NCBI RefSeq assembly: GCF_014647195.1 | Contig: NZ_BMOS01000017.1 | Location: 1 to 42,545, forward strand | Reading direction: 5' to 3' | DNA from: Oceanobacillus indicireducens | GTDB lineage: Bacteria; Bacillota; Bacilli; Bacillales; Amphibacillaceae | Length of the DNA stretch: 42,545 bases | Shown: positions 27,431 through 36,310 of the stretch, in pieces | Layout of the letters: each line of letters begins with the position of its first letter | Position numbering within the stretch: position 1 is the stretch's first letter | Notes under the pieces: model-generated | What the model saw: only the letters and a program-made list of their open reading frames with translations | The model's database searches: none | What the model was told of the DNA's origin: nothing | Program-made: the position numbers and the translations under genes

Positions 27431-27814
27431 ATGCGATTTATTACGGAAGAGGAATACGCAATCGCTTCCCGTTTCCTATTTCTTTCGATGGCAATTGTTG
27501 TAATGAGACAAGACATCCAGCATGTTGACGAAGGGCCGTTTAAAATTAAAGCGCCCTATCTGGAACTTTTGAAGAAAATGGAGTCTTTGGCGTTAGAAGA
27601 GCGAAGGGGATTAAAATTCAAGATGAAGAAACAAAATATAGAAGTCATTACGCTAAACAAAAATGATTCCTTCTCCTCTTTTCTGTTTCTTTGCCAAGGC
27701 AGAGAGGAAAAACGGAACTATTTCAATCCTTCCATCCGCAAAAAAGTGGAACTGATTATCAAAGAACATCTCATTCAAGCGCTTGAGACTGACTCTAATC
27801 GCGTTCATTCTTAA
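27431..27814 (+). CDS. yhjD: YhjD family protein
   Basis: A 127-residue soluble protein (MRFITEEEYAIASRFLFLSMAIVVMRQDI...), Lys- and Glu-rich in the second half, with no signal peptide. Similarity to B. subtilis YhjD and the position between the TVP38 gene and comK support the name. Function unknown. A strong ribosome site AAAGGAGGATGG precedes ATG 27431. Its 3' end overlaps the 3' end of comK by 20 bp on the opposite strand. Confidence 0.75.
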   Translation: MRFITEEEYAIASRFLFLSMAIVVMRQDIQHVDEGPFKIKAPYLELLKKMESLALEERRGLKFKMKKQNIEVITLNKNDSFSSFLFLCQGREEKRNYFNPSIRKKVELIIKEHLIQALETDSNRVHS

Positions 27815-28346
27815 AAGTATTCGGCGCGTCAAATGGATTCGGGGTCTCGGCTATCATCCCTTTCCCCATATGGTGTAAACGGCTATTCAATCTATAACGG
27901 AACTGGGCTGTTCGGCGTACCTGATTGGTTAACGAACCGTAAGACACATCAAGGGTGATTGTTTTTCCATTGATAAAAAGTACTTCGGTGTCTCCTTCAG
28001 TTAATGGTATCACGTCATCAACATGGGAATGAGAGAGCCAAGAACACTTTGGGCTTGTCGGGGAGTATGTAGGCAGGAAATACATACCACTTGCGGGATC
28101 AATGGAAACAGGAACTTTATGGGTGAACCCGCTAATGACGCGGCTTCCTTCCTGCCTTCCCTTCAAACTGCTCCCGAAGAACATACAGGCTTCATCGATG
28201 AGTTTACTTGGGGATTTATCGCTAACGTACTCTGCCGACTCATCCAAGATATAACTGATGAGTCTGCCCTCTTTATCACGGCTCGCGATAATAGCCATTG
28301 TCAACGGACTGATTTCATGAGAAGAGGTAAATATTTTTGCATTCAT
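27795..28346 (-). CDS. comK: competence transcription factor ComK
   Basis: ComK is the master activator of DNA uptake genes and binds paired AAAA-N5-TTTT boxes. The product is 183 residues, near the usual size. Family blocks are LTMAIIASRDKEGRLISYIL, GFTHKVPVSIDPASGMYFLP, SPKCSWLSHSHV and RTAQFRYRLNSRLHHMGK. The ATG 28346 start follows GGAAAGGAAG. No frameshift or prophage insertion interrupts the gene, unlike in some Bacillales. A candidate AT-box lies upstream, consistent with autoregulation. Med, its activator in B. subtilis, is encoded at 4910. Confidence 0.92.
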   Translation of the reverse strand: MNAKIFTSSHEISPLTMAIIASRDKEGRLISYILDESAEYVSDKSPSKLIDEACMFFGSSLKGRQEGSRVISGFTHKVPVSIDPASGMYFLPTYSPTSPKCSWLSHSHVDDVIPLTEGDTEVLFINGKTITLDVSYGSLTNQVRRTAQFRYRLNSRLHHMGKGMIAETPNPFDAPNTFKNERD

Positions 28347-28424
28347 TTAGAAACTTCCTTTCCATGAGAAAAAGAAAGTGGCTTGAACATATAATAACAA
28401 AGACCCATTAAAAAAGAAAGACAT

Positions 28425-28437
28425 AAAACCAAATTTT
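28425..28437. promoter_or_regulatory. candidate ComK AT-box
   Basis: AAAACCAAATTTT is an exact AAAA-N5-TTTT, 79 bases upstream of the comK start. A weaker match (AAAAATTGATTAT on the minus strand) lies about 37 bases further upstream, which is not one of the standard spacings. In such AT-rich sequence the match could be chance. Confidence 0.4.
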
Positions 28438-28490
28438 TAGAAAAAAACCAACAAACTGATAGATTTGTCGTTACATAATCAATTTTTAAA

Positions 28491-28530
28491 ACAAAAAAAA
28501 GACCTAGACATTCCATCTTCGTCAAGGTCT
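28491..28530 (-). terminator. terminator downstream of lplJ and repeat B2
   Basis: On the minus strand, AGACCT...AGGTCT (with further inner pairing) is followed by TTTTTTTT. It sits upstream of comK and is the first strong terminator after lplJ, which is on the same strand. Confidence 0.7.
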
Positions 28531-28553
28531 ATTAACTCAAATCTCCCTAATCA

Positions 28554-28974
28554 CTTTCATCCAACGTAAGTGTCTCGCTCGTTCACTAATTATCGCGTTC
28601 TAATCGCCGTTCAATTGCCCGGTGGACGGATGCGCATTCTAGAGCACAGCCGAAGCCTCCTTGGGCTACCGCTCTGCGGGATCTTCGGACTCGCAGGAGT
28701 CACAGTCCATCGCGCAAATGAACTGTTAGAGAGTGTTATTATTAATGGAAAGTATCCCACCATGATAGGTGTCCTCTTACTAAAATGAAAAGTAGTGCTC
28801 CAAATTAGGCCTTTCCTCGGAGCAGTCCAGACACCTCGAGACTCCTGCGGGAGGATAGGCCTGGCGAGACCCCACAGCGCGATAGCGCGAGGAGGCTTGC
28901 CGGCCGCCCGCGGAAAGCGAGAGGTGTCTGGACTGCGGACCTCCAGGAGAAGGTTGGCTCACGCTGAATAAAAG
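28554..28974 (-). repeat. family B MITE-like element, long copy (B2)
   Basis: About 421 bp bounded by CTTTCATCCAACGTAAGTG (left) and the complement of CTTTTATTCAGCGTGAGCC (right). The palindrome arms GCAGTCCAGACACCTCGAG / CGAGAGGTGTCTGGACTGC lie at about 28817-28939. It matches B1 in inverted orientation, including non-palindromic flanks, and has about 100 extra bases in the 28600-28700 part. It lies between the lplJ stop and its terminator and fills the gap 28531-29007. Confidence 0.75.
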
Positions 28975-29007
28975 AAATCAGCAGTTTATTGACTAGGAGT
29001 CTAGGAT

Positions 29008-30003
29008 TTAATAAATCAAATTAATGAAATCTTCTTTGGAGATTTTCCCAAGATAATGTGAAACAGGGAAGTCTTCGAGTGCTGCTTCAATTGTTTTTCG
29101 GTCATGACGGAGACCAATTAATTTATTCTCCAAGTCTTTAATGTCCCCAATTCCGAAGAAGTCACCGAAAATCGTGCAATCCTCAATGATTCCTTTTTTC
29201 ACATTTAGACGAACGTCAACAAGGCCTGCAGGGAATTTATGAGCTTCCTGAATGTTGAATGACGGTGACTTACCATAGTTCCATTCCCATTTTTGATAAC
29301 GATTCCGGGAGATCTCATGGATTTTTTCCCAGTCTTCATCTGTCAATACATATTGTGGAACGTCTTTGACATCATCGACGTTAAACACATGCTTCAAAAT
29401 CATTTCTTTAAATTCTTCAATCGTCAGCTTGTCTTCTAAGTATTCATTAATATTTGCTACACGACTTCGAATTGATTTTATTCCTTTCGATTCTATTTTA
29501 ATCTTTTTAACTTTCAATGCTTTCGTCAGTTCATCGATTTTCGAATTTAACATTAGTGTACCATGACTAAACATTCTGCCTCTCGTAGAAAACATGGCGT
29601 TTCCGGAAATTTTTCTTCCTTCAACTGCAATATCGTTTCTACCTTGTAACTCAGCTGGTACCCCTCTTTCATTCAATGCATCAACAATCGGCTGGGTGAA
29701 CTTCTGGAAGTTTTGGAAGCTCTCCCCGTCATCCTTCGTAATAAAGCTGAAATTCAAGTTCTCTTCATCGTGATACACTGCACCGCCACCGGATAATCGG
29801 CGAACAACTTTAATATTATTCGCTTCTACATAATCCGTGTTAATTTCTTCAATCGTGTTCTGGTTTCTTCCGATAATAATGGAAGGTCCATTCACATAAA
29901 AGAGCAAGTATGTATCCGTTTCCCCGAAGTTTTCCAAAATATATTCTTCAATGGCGAGGTTGATCATTGGATCGGTAATTCCTTTGTTATCAATAAATTT
30001 CAT
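29008..30003 (-). CDS. lplJ: lipoate-protein ligase
   Basis: A 331-residue ligase that attaches free lipoate to lipoyl domains of 2-oxo acid dehydrogenases and GcvH. Visible motifs are the lipoate-binding VVRRLSGGGAVYHDEENLNF, then GRKISGNAMF and HGTLMLNSKIDEL, and a C-terminal LplA accessory domain. The position next to comK equals B. subtilis yhfJ (lplJ). The ribosome site AAGAGGAGGCC precedes ATG 30003. Confidence 0.93.
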   Translation of the reverse strand: MKFIDNKGITDPMINLAIEEYILENFGETDTYLLFYVNGPSIIIGRNQNTIEEINTDYVEANNIKVVRRLSGGGAVYHDEENLNFSFITKDDGESFQNFQKFTQPIVDALNERGVPAELQGRNDIAVEGRKISGNAMFSTRGRMFSHGTLMLNSKIDELTKALKVKKIKIESKGIKSIRSRVANINEYLEDKLTIEEFKEMILKHVFNVDDVKDVPQYVLTDEDWEKIHEISRNRYQKWEWNYGKSPSFNIQEAHKFPAGLVDVRLNVKKGIIEDCTIFGDFFGIGDIKDLENKLIGLRHDRKTIEAALEDFPVSHYLGKISKEDFINLIY

Positions 30004-30158
30004 TGCCTGGCCTCCTCTTGATTATCTATATAAATATTCTAATGGAAACAAAATTCTAAAGCAATAAATAAAACCAGGCTAACGTGTAGTATAACAACGT
30101 TTTCGCCGCATATTATATAATAATCAAAAAAGTTTTTCAAAAATGTATTAAAACAGCG

Positions 30159-30188
30159 TTGACAAATAACACACTGTTATATTACAAT
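30159..30188 (+). promoter_or_regulatory. probable promoter of the yhfH-like gene
   Basis: -35 TTGACA (30159-30164) and -10 TACAAT (30183-30188) have an 18-base spacer, about 48 bases before the small ORF. Confidence 0.6.
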
Positions 30189-30235
30189 ATATTCAACAGG
30201 TAATTAATTGACAAACAAACGAGGAGGAACCACAC

Positions 30236-30364
30236 ATGCTAGGTTTAGTTGAGTTTTTCAAAAGTTTACCAAAGAAGAAGTGCAACAAATGCGGTCAGGA
30301 TATTTTTGAAAAAGCTGACTGCTATGGCAATATTTGTGATGAATGTGATCATCCTGCAAGATAA
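30236..30364 (+). CDS. yhfH: YhfH-like tiny Cys-rich protein
   Basis: A 42-residue protein starting MLGLVEFFKSLPKKK. It has four cysteines as CxxC (16, 19) and C29, C34/C37 (CNKCG...CYGNICDEC), suggesting a single zinc ribbon. It fits the short YhfH proteins of Bacillaceae. The ribosome site CGAGGAGG lies 8 bases before ATG 30236, and a good promoter is present, so it is very likely expressed despite its size. Function unknown. Five cysteines in all leave one possibly free. Confidence 0.75.
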   Translation: MLGLVEFFKSLPKKKCNKCGQDIFEKADCYGNICDECDHPAR

Positions 30365-30575
30365 TCGCGCTCTTCATTTGTTTTACAGAACCCATTCACT
30401 CTAGTTTAGTTTCCAACTGTATTATAACACCATATTTCTCCTTTTCAGACAGTTGTTCATAAGAACATCTGTCATTTTTTTCTTTCCCTCCTTTTGAAAA
30501 ATTCTATCATTTTATTTTTATTTGTATTATAATCATTTAGAGAATCGAAATAAATAACTAAAAGGGGACGCGAAA

Positions 30576-32396
30576 ATGACTGTTCATACAAATAGACGTG
30601 CCGAACGCAAGGATGTACCAGAGGAGCAAAAATGGAACCTAGCGGACTTGTTCCCAACTCCTCAAAACTGGAAGCTTGAGCTCGATAATTTGGAAAAAGA
30701 AACAGAGCAGGTGACTGTCTTTAGAGGTAAAATAACAGAAAGTGCGACTACTCTGCTCCAAGCACTAAAAGCCCTCGAAAGCTACCGGGAGAAAGTTGTT
30801 CGTGTAGCTACCTATTCGAATTTAAAAGTGAGTGCAGATGGGGCTGACCCTGCCAATCAGCGGGACGCGGCACTTACCAGCAGTGTATTAGCAAAGATAA
30901 ATGCAAAACTTTCCTTTTTCCATTCGGAATTACTGGAATTAACGAGCGATAAAGTCCAGCACTTCCTAGCAAGTGAACCAAAACTAAAAAATTATGAAAA
31001 AACTCTTTACGACGCATTAGAAGATAAACCCCATACCCACGCACCCGAAGTGGAGGAAACACTGGCAGCACTCCATGAAGTCCATAGTTCCCCTCACCAG
31101 ATTTATCAACGGGCAAAAACAGCGGACATGCAATTTGACCCGATCACCAATGCGGAAGGTGTCGAACTGCCGATGTCTGAATCATTATACGAGGACCGTT
31201 ATGAGTTCTCAGCCGATACAACAACGCGAAGGAATGCCTATAAGTCTTTTACGAAAACATTGGATAAATATAAAAATACGTTTGCTCACCTTTATGCAAC
31301 AGAAGTTACAAAACAAGTGACAATGGCAAAGCTCCGAAAGTTCCCGTCTGTAACCGATATGCTGCTTGCACCTCAGCAGGTGACAAAAGAAATGTACCAT
31401 AATCAGCTTGATATTATCGGAAAAGAATTAGCACCACATATGCAGCGATACGCAAAGTTAAAGAAAGAGAAACTTGGTCTTCAGGAATTACATTATTGTG
31501 ATTTAAAAGCACCACTCGATCCTTCACTTAATCCAAGAACGACTTATGAAGAAGCTACGGATATTATTCTAGACGCGCTATCAATCATGGGTCCGGAATA
31601 TCATGAAATAATGAAGAAGTCTATTTATGATCGGTGGGTTGACCGGGCGGACAATATTGGAAAGGCAAACGGGGCTTTCTGTTCGAGTCCATATGGAGTG
31701 CATCCTTATATTTTGATTACATGGACAGATACGATGCGAGGTGCATTCGTACTCGCTCATGAGATGGGTCATGCCGGACATTTCTACCTTGCCGGGAAAA
31801 ATCAATCCTTCATGAATACACGCCCGTCAACCTATTTTATTGAGGCTCCATCGACATTAAATGAATTGCTGCTAGCGGAACGTCTTCTGCAGGAAACAGA
31901 AGATGTCCGGATGAAGCGCTGGGTCATTACCCAATTACTCGGTACCTACCACCATAACTTCATCACCCACTTACTTGAAGGCGAATTACAGCGTCGAGTC
32001 TATGATTTAGCGGAAAAAGGTGTGCCACTCACAGCTGATGTGTTAACGGAGCAAAAACTCGATGTGATCAAGAATTTCTGGGGTGATAGTATTACAGTCG
32101 ATGATCGGGTCGGATTAACATGGATGAGACAGCAGCATTACTATATGGGACTCTATCCGTATACATATTCTGCTGGACTCACAGTATCAACAGCTGTTGC
32201 TCAGATGATTAAAGAAGAAGGACGCCCTGCTATAAATCGCTGGTTAGACGTATTAAAAGCTGGCGGCACGAAGAAACCACTTGATTTGATTAAACTAGCT
32301 GGGGTAGATATGTCTAAGCCTGATGCAATAAAAGTGACGATTGATTATGTCGGTTCGTTGGTTGATGAATTAATTGCAAGCTATGAAAATGAATAA
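30576..32396 (+). CDS. pepF: oligoendopeptidase F
   Basis: A 606-residue cytosolic M3B zinc peptidase that cleaves medium-length peptides. The zinc motif HEMGH is at about residues 395-399 (FVLAHEMGHAGHFY), with the third ligand Glu in FIEAPSTLNE. The N-terminal helical domain is complete. AAAGGGGACGCG precedes ATG 30576. A TATAAT at 30528-30533 may be its -10 box. The stop codon TAA overlaps the first bases of a family-C repeat. Confidence 0.95.
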   Translation: MTVHTNRRAERKDVPEEQKWNLADLFPTPQNWKLELDNLEKETEQVTVFRGKITESATTLLQALKALESYREKVVRVATYSNLKVSADGADPANQRDAALTSSVLAKINAKLSFFHSELLELTSDKVQHFLASEPKLKNYEKTLYDALEDKPHTHAPEVEETLAALHEVHSSPHQIYQRAKTADMQFDPITNAEGVELPMSESLYEDRYEFSADTTTRRNAYKSFTKTLDKYKNTFAHLYATEVTKQVTMAKLRKFPSVTDMLLAPQQVTKEMYHNQLDIIGKELAPHMQRYAKLKKEKLGLQELHYCDLKAPLDPSLNPRTTYEEATDIILDALSIMGPEYHEIMKKSIYDRWVDRADNIGKANGAFCSSPYGVHPYILITWTDTMRGAFVLAHEMGHAGHFYLAGKNQSFMNTRPSTYFIEAPSTLNELLLAERLLQETEDVRMKRWVITQLLGTYHHNFITHLLEGELQRRVYDLAEKGVPLTADVLTEQKLDVIKNFWGDSITVDDRVGLTWMRQQHYYMGLYPYTYSAGLTVSTAVAQMIKEEGRPAINRWLDVLKAGGTKKPLDLIKLAGVDMSKPDAIKVTIDYVGSLVDELIASYENE

Positions 32397-32597
32397 AGTG
32401 AAACTTCATTCAGTGAGGGTATTACAGACCGTTAATGCGTGATAAAGTGAAACTTCATTCAGTGGGGTTCCTTCCCCCCACTGAATGTTAGTTGAACAGA
32501 ATCAGGGATTTACGGACTGTATATCCCCCACCTTCACATGTTGGGCTTCCCTCATGTTTAGATGTGGGGGTATTACAGACCGTTAATCCGTGATAAA
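32391..32597 (+). repeat. family C repeat, short form plus full unit (C3)
   Basis: A 50-bp short form (32391-32440: AGTGAAACTTCATTCAGTGA, then GGGTATTACAGACCGTTAAT) is followed directly by one full unit (32441-32591) and a closing GATAAA. In the full unit one stem pairs CATTCAGTGGGG with CCCCACTGAATG, and another pairs TTACGGACTGTATATCCCCC with GGGGGTATTACAGACCGTTAA. It lies between the pepF stop and its terminator. Confidence 0.9.
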
Positions 32598-32600
32598 TAG

Positions 32601-32642
32601 AAAAATCGCCTAAAATCTTATCGTTGATTTCAGGCGATTTTT
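32601..32642. terminator. bidirectional terminator
   Basis: The 11-bp stem AAAAATCGCCT / AGGCGATTTTT has a 20-base loop. It is shared by pepF and the convergent gene at 32641, whose stop codon it touches. Confidence 0.88.
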
Positions 32643-33252
32643 AGTGGCTATAATTTTTCTCTACGGAATTTCCACCGTCCGCAACTTCCGCATCTTCATG
32701 TTCAATTCCTTTATTATGGAATAGAGCAAGCAGACGATCTTGCGTTGCTTGCGATGTAATAATACAGTAATGACTGAAGAATTTTGTCTTGATTTTCAAT
32801 TCGTACTGATCATTCACTTCTTTATCATGTCCGTAAAATTTATGATTTACATCTATTTTCACGAGTTTGTACGATTTGATATTCTTCCAACTTATAAATC
32901 GTGCCCCGCAAAGGATCCCATCATTTACAACTGCAAATAATCTTAAAATGTCTCGTGAGAATAAAAAAGGTAACATCACAAGTAGATAAGTTGTAAAGAA
33001 TGGTTCTGGATAAAAAAACGTGATAAAAAAGAACATAAGGAAAACATAAAGAAACATGAGACTGTACATAATAATCCCATTTTTCTGACCTTGGTAGGTC
33101 GGTTCCTTGTTCGGCTTCTGAGGATGTTTACGAATAGACGCCATGTCTTCTGTTGTTACGGGAAAAATAATCTCTTTCTTCAACTCTAACAAGACACGAA
33201 CAAGTTGCCAAGCATAGTAAACAAGAATCGCAATTAAAATAGCAACAAACAC
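32641..33252 (-). CDS. hypothetical membrane protein (DUF5673-like C-terminus)
   Basis: About 203 residues. An N-terminal helix (VFVAILIAILVYYAWQLV) is followed by a cytoplasmic linker and a helical hairpin (IIMYSLMFLYVFLMFFFITFF, TTYLLVMLPFLFSRDIL). A C-terminal PH-like beta region follows (GILCGARFISWKNIKSYKLVKID...YELKIKTKFF), which recalls DUF5673/YcxB-type proteins. GTG 33252 is the likely start because GGTGAGG lies 9 bases upstream; the frame also allows TTG 33276. Function unknown. Confidence 0.65.
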   Translation of the reverse strand: MFVAILIAILVYYAWQLVRVLLELKKEIIFPVTTEDMASIRKHPQKPNKEPTYQGQKNGIIMYSLMFLYVFLMFFFITFFYPEPFFTTYLLVMLPFLFSRDILRLFAVVNDGILCGARFISWKNIKSYKLVKIDVNHKFYGHDKEVNDQYELKIKTKFFSHYCIITSQATQDRLLALFHNKGIEHEDAEVADGGNSVEKNYSH

Positions 33253-33321
33253 AACGATATGCCTCACCGCCCTCAAGATAGAAAGAATACTATGTATTTG
33301 TCTTTTCAGTAAGGACTGAAA

Positions 33322-33675
33322 TTAATTTAAGGATAACGTAATGATTTTAGTTGCTTTCGTAACAGGGGGATTCGAGAAACCCACAATTTTATATTCTATT
33401 AACACTTTCATCCCCTTTTCAATCACTGACTTATTCCCATGGTTATCAATAATTGTCGTGTACTCATCTACTTTTACTAGAATATTTCTAGCAGTAGGAT
33501 ATAAAATTTTATTACTTTTTAGTGTAAGATATAGCCCATTTTCTATATTATCCATTTCTTTAATTACAAAGTGCTCTTTTTTAACCAAGTCGTAAAAAAC
33601 AAATATCGAGACAAAACACGAGCAAACAATTAATATTATAAAGAGCTTAGATATTTTTTTAAGTTTTTTGAACAA
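33322..33675 (-). CDS. hypothetical exported or membrane-anchored protein
   Basis: A 117-residue product with a basic N-terminus and one membrane helix (KKISKLFIILIVCSCFVSIFVF), then an extracellular beta-rich region (KEMDNIENGLYLTLKSNKI...VDEYTTIIDNHGNKSVIEKG). This resembles DUF3221-type secreted proteins. TTG 33675 was chosen because GGGAGGGGGG lies just upstream. The frame upstream of it is unlikely to be coding. Base composition is more AT-rich than its neighbours, so it may be a recent or fast-evolving gene. Function unknown. Confidence 0.6.
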   Translation of the reverse strand: MFKKLKKISKLFIILIVCSCFVSIFVFYDLVKKEHFVIKEMDNIENGLYLTLKSNKILYPTARNILVKVDEYTTIIDNHGNKSVIEKGMKVLIEYKIVGFSNPPVTKATKIITLSLN

Positions 33676-33836
33676 TATCCCCCCTCCCTTTGAGAGAAAT
33701 ATAACTTTTGTTTTTAAATAGTATACCAAATCTAATTGAAATTTGTGTTATTAGTTAATCTATGAGGGAGGGGAATTGTTTACTATTTGTTAGAAAAGTT
33801 TTGTAATAAAGCCATCAATCAAGCAAAGAAAGAAGG

Positions 33837-33877
33837 TAAAAATAATCATGTTGGCGTAGTATAAATGCCACGCCAAC
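33837..33877 (-). terminator. terminator of the hem genes
   Basis: On the minus strand, GTTGGCGT / ACGCCAAC with a 12-base loop is followed by ATGATTATTTTT. It lies about 55 bases past the hemY stop. Confidence 0.7.
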
Positions 33878-33932
33878 TTTGCATACATGTTTTCTTAATT
33901 CATTAGCGCTATCTGACTGGTGTTTTTCCTTA

Positions 33933-35342
33933 TCAATTATTCTGCAAAAATTGTAAAGCTTCTAGTGCGGCTTTCTTTCCATTTGCTACACAATCGGGAA
34001 TACCAGCACCGTCGTAAGAGCTACCGATGATTTGGATACCGGGGAGTTGAGTCGAAAGTTCGTCGCGGATACGTTGAATGAACTTACGGTGACCGACTTG
34101 ATATTGCGGACGGGCATCCTTCCAGCGTGTAACGACTGTAAACTGAGGATCTGCCTTTATCGTCATTACTTTCTTCAATTCATCCAACACAAGTTCCGTT
34201 AACGCCTCATCGCTTAACTTCATGAATGCTTGTTTTTCTGGACGTCCGACATAGACACGGAGTAATACTTTATTTTCCGGTGTTGTTGATGGCCATTTCT
34301 TATTTGTCCACGTACAAGCTGTAATTTCAATATCTCCTTCACGAGCTACTTGAAATCCGGTCCCATCAAGATCATTTTCAATCGCATCCGCATCAAATGC
34401 CATCACTACATTTGCCGTTGAGACAGCAGGAATTTGCTTCAGATCCTGTAAAAAGGGATGATCGTCAAAAAGGTTCGGAACGGCCGAATGCTCTGTTGCA
34501 AGGATAACAGCTTCTGCAGCAAGCTTCTCTCCTGATTCCAGGTAAATTTCATAGCCGGAGTCTGTCTTTACAATCTGTTCAGCCGCCACTCCTGTGCTGA
34601 CGGTATCTTCAGCTAATTTCTCATGCAACTGGTGAATTAATGTTTCCAGACCGTCTTTAAAGGAGAAAAATATTCCGGATGAACGTTTTTCCTTCGTGAC
34701 AGGTTGATTAGGCATATGTTCCTGTAATCCCTTCATGACACTTCCGTATTTCTGTTCCAGTTCGTAAAATAGCGGATAGATTGCCATCAAGCTCATCGCA
34801 TCAATATCACCAGAGTGGATCCCAGCAAGCATCGGAGCAATTAAACGGTTCACCGCTTCATCACCAAATCTTCGGCGCATAAATAAACCGAGGGACTGGT
34901 CTTCCACCGGCTCGCCCTTTGGAATCTCAAGCTCCTCTAGCGCTCGCTTCTTCCCTGCTTCTGTAAAGATTTCCGTGTCTACAATTGCCTTTTCTTCTTT
35001 TGGTACTCCCATAAACGTCCCTGCTGGCATTTGATGCAGCTTTCCGTCTACGAGAATAAAAGACGAGCCTGTCTCGTTAAAAATCATCTCATCTTCTAAC
35101 CCAAGCTCCTTCGTAAGTTCAACAATGGCTGGTTTTCTAGAGAGCAAGGAATCTGGTCCTTGTTCGATTGTAAAACCATCCCGTTTCATCGTCTTTATCT
35201 TACCACCAAGACGCTCACTTGCTTCGATCAACTTCAGGTTAATCGGTTCTTGCTTACGCTTGCTTTCTTGCTGTAAGTAAAAGGCGGCGGATAAACCTGT
35301 TATACCGCCGCCGATAATTACAATATTACGCATGTGCGTCAC
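33933..35342 (-). CDS. hemY: coproporphyrinogen III oxidase (HemY/CgoX)
   Basis: A 469-residue FAD enzyme that, in the Firmicute coproporphyrin route, oxidises coproporphyrinogen III to coproporphyrin III. The dinucleotide motif is [17 protein letters not shown] at the N-terminus, followed by [20 protein letters not shown]. The C-terminal FAD segment is [23 protein letters not shown] 35342 has GGAAAAG upstream; ATG 35333 is the alternative. The start lies inside the hemH end (17-bp overlap), so translation is coupled. It is the last gene of hemE-hemH-hemY. Confidence 0.95.
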   Translation of the reverse strand: MTHMRNIVIIGGGITGLSAAFYLQQESKRKQEPINLKLIEASERLGGKIKTMKRDGFTIEQGPDSLLSRKPAIVELTKELGLEDEMIFNETGSSFILVDGKLHQMPAGTFMGVPKEEKAIVDTEIFTEAGKKRALEELEIPKGEPVEDQSLGLFMRRRFGDEAVNRLIAPMLAGIHSGDIDAMSLMAIYPLFYELEQKYGSVMKGLQEHMPNQPVTKEKRSSGIFFSFKDGLETLIHQLHEKLAEDTVSTGVAAEQIVKTDSGYEIYLESGEKLAAEAVILATEHSAVPNLFDDHPFLQDLKQIPAVSTANVVMAFDADAIENDLDGTGFQVAREGDIEITACTWTNKKWPSTTPENKVLLRVYVGRPEKQAFMKLSDEALTELVLDELKKVMTIKADPQFTVVTRWKDARPQYQVGHRKFIQRIRDELSTQLPGIQIIGSSYDGAGIPDCVANGKKAALEALQFLQNN

Positions 35343-36267
35343 GCTTTTCCGTTTTTAAAACAACATCTGCCAATGTTTCGATGAATAACGGAGCCACGTT
35401 TGGCATTTCTGGACGATAATAGTTCGCACCGACTTCATCACAGACAACTTTACATTCGTAATCATTGTCATATAAAACTTCCAAATGATCGGCAACAAAT
35501 CCGACTGGAGCATAAATAAAGGAACGGTAACCTTTTTCATTGTATAAATCACGAGTTAAATCTTGAACATCAGGACCGAGCCATGGGTCAGGCGTGTTCC
35601 CTTCACTCTGCCAACCTACTTCATAATTTTTAATTCCGGTAGCTTCAGAAATAAGCTTCGCGGTTTCTGCCAGCTGTTCCGGGTACGGGTCACCGGCTTG
35701 GATAATTTTCTCTGGTAAGCTATGAGCTGAAACAATCAGCACTGTTTTTTCTTGTTCCTCTTTCGGTAGCTCGTCATAAATAGCTTTAATACCGTCTGCC
35801 CAGAATTTGATATAGCCTGGTTCGTTATACCAATCGACGACAGAAGTGAGCGTTATACCATGTTTATCTGCTTCTTCTTTTGCCCGTTCGTTATATGATT
35901 TAATGCTGAATGTAGAATAATGTGGAGCTAATACGATGGAAACAGCTTCCTTAATTCCATCCTGCGCCATTTTCTCTACGGCTTCCTCAATAAATGGCGT
36001 AATATGTTTGAGACCGATATATACCTTATATTCCACTTCATCTTGTACTTCATTTAACTTAGCACATAGACTATTCGCTTGGTCTTCTGTAATTTTTGCA
36101 AGCGGGGATACGCCGCCAATTGCATCATAGCGCTCCTTCAAATCTTGAAGTGCTTCTGGTTCAGGTTTTCTGCCGTGTCTGATATGTGTGTAATAAGGTT
36201 CAATATCCTCTTCTTTAGTTGGAGTTCCATATGCCATTACTAATAAGCCTTTTATTTTTTTCGCCAT
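35326..36267 (-). CDS. hemH: coproporphyrin ferrochelatase (HemH/CpfC)
   Basis: A 313-residue cytosolic enzyme that inserts iron into coproporphyrin III. The N-terminus is [16 protein letters not shown], the metal-binding His is in [12 protein letters not shown] (about residue 182) and the conserved Glu is in [14 protein letters not shown] Tyr/Lys-rich [13 protein letters not shown] segment is present. GATGAGGTG precedes ATG 36267, 43 bp after hemE. Confidence 0.96.
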   Translation of the reverse strand: MAKKIKGLLVMAYGTPTKEEDIEPYYTHIRHGRKPEPEALQDLKERYDAIGGVSPLAKITEDQANSLCAKLNEVQDEVEYKVYIGLKHITPFIEEAVEKMAQDGIKEAVSIVLAPHYSTFSIKSYNERAKEEADKHGITLTSVVDWYNEPGYIKFWADGIKAIYDELPKEEQEKTVLIVSAHSLPEKIIQAGDPYPEQLAETAKLISEATGIKNYEVGWQSEGNTPDPWLGPDVQDLTRDLYNEKGYRSFIYAPVGFVADHLEVLYDNDYECKVVCDEVGANYYRPEMPNVAPLFIETLADVVLKTEKRDAHA

Positions 36268-36310
36268 TTTTCAACACCTCATCTTTAATATTCATTGCGT
36301 CCTGCTATTT

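Noticed and set aside
28570-28788. 72-codon open frame inside repeat B2
   Set aside because: It is made of repeat sequence, has no ribosome site, and the matching stretch in B1 is not open in the same way.
30236-30364. YhfH-like ORF as chance because it is only 42 codons
   Set aside because: The rejection was itself overturned: a strong ribosome site, a consensus promoter and paired CxxC motifs support it, so it is listed as a gene.
33780-33877. Short frame ending VGVV stop at about 33778-33862 as a small gene
   Set aside because: It has no ribosome site or promoter and runs into the hem terminator hairpin, so it is probably chance or an old remnant.
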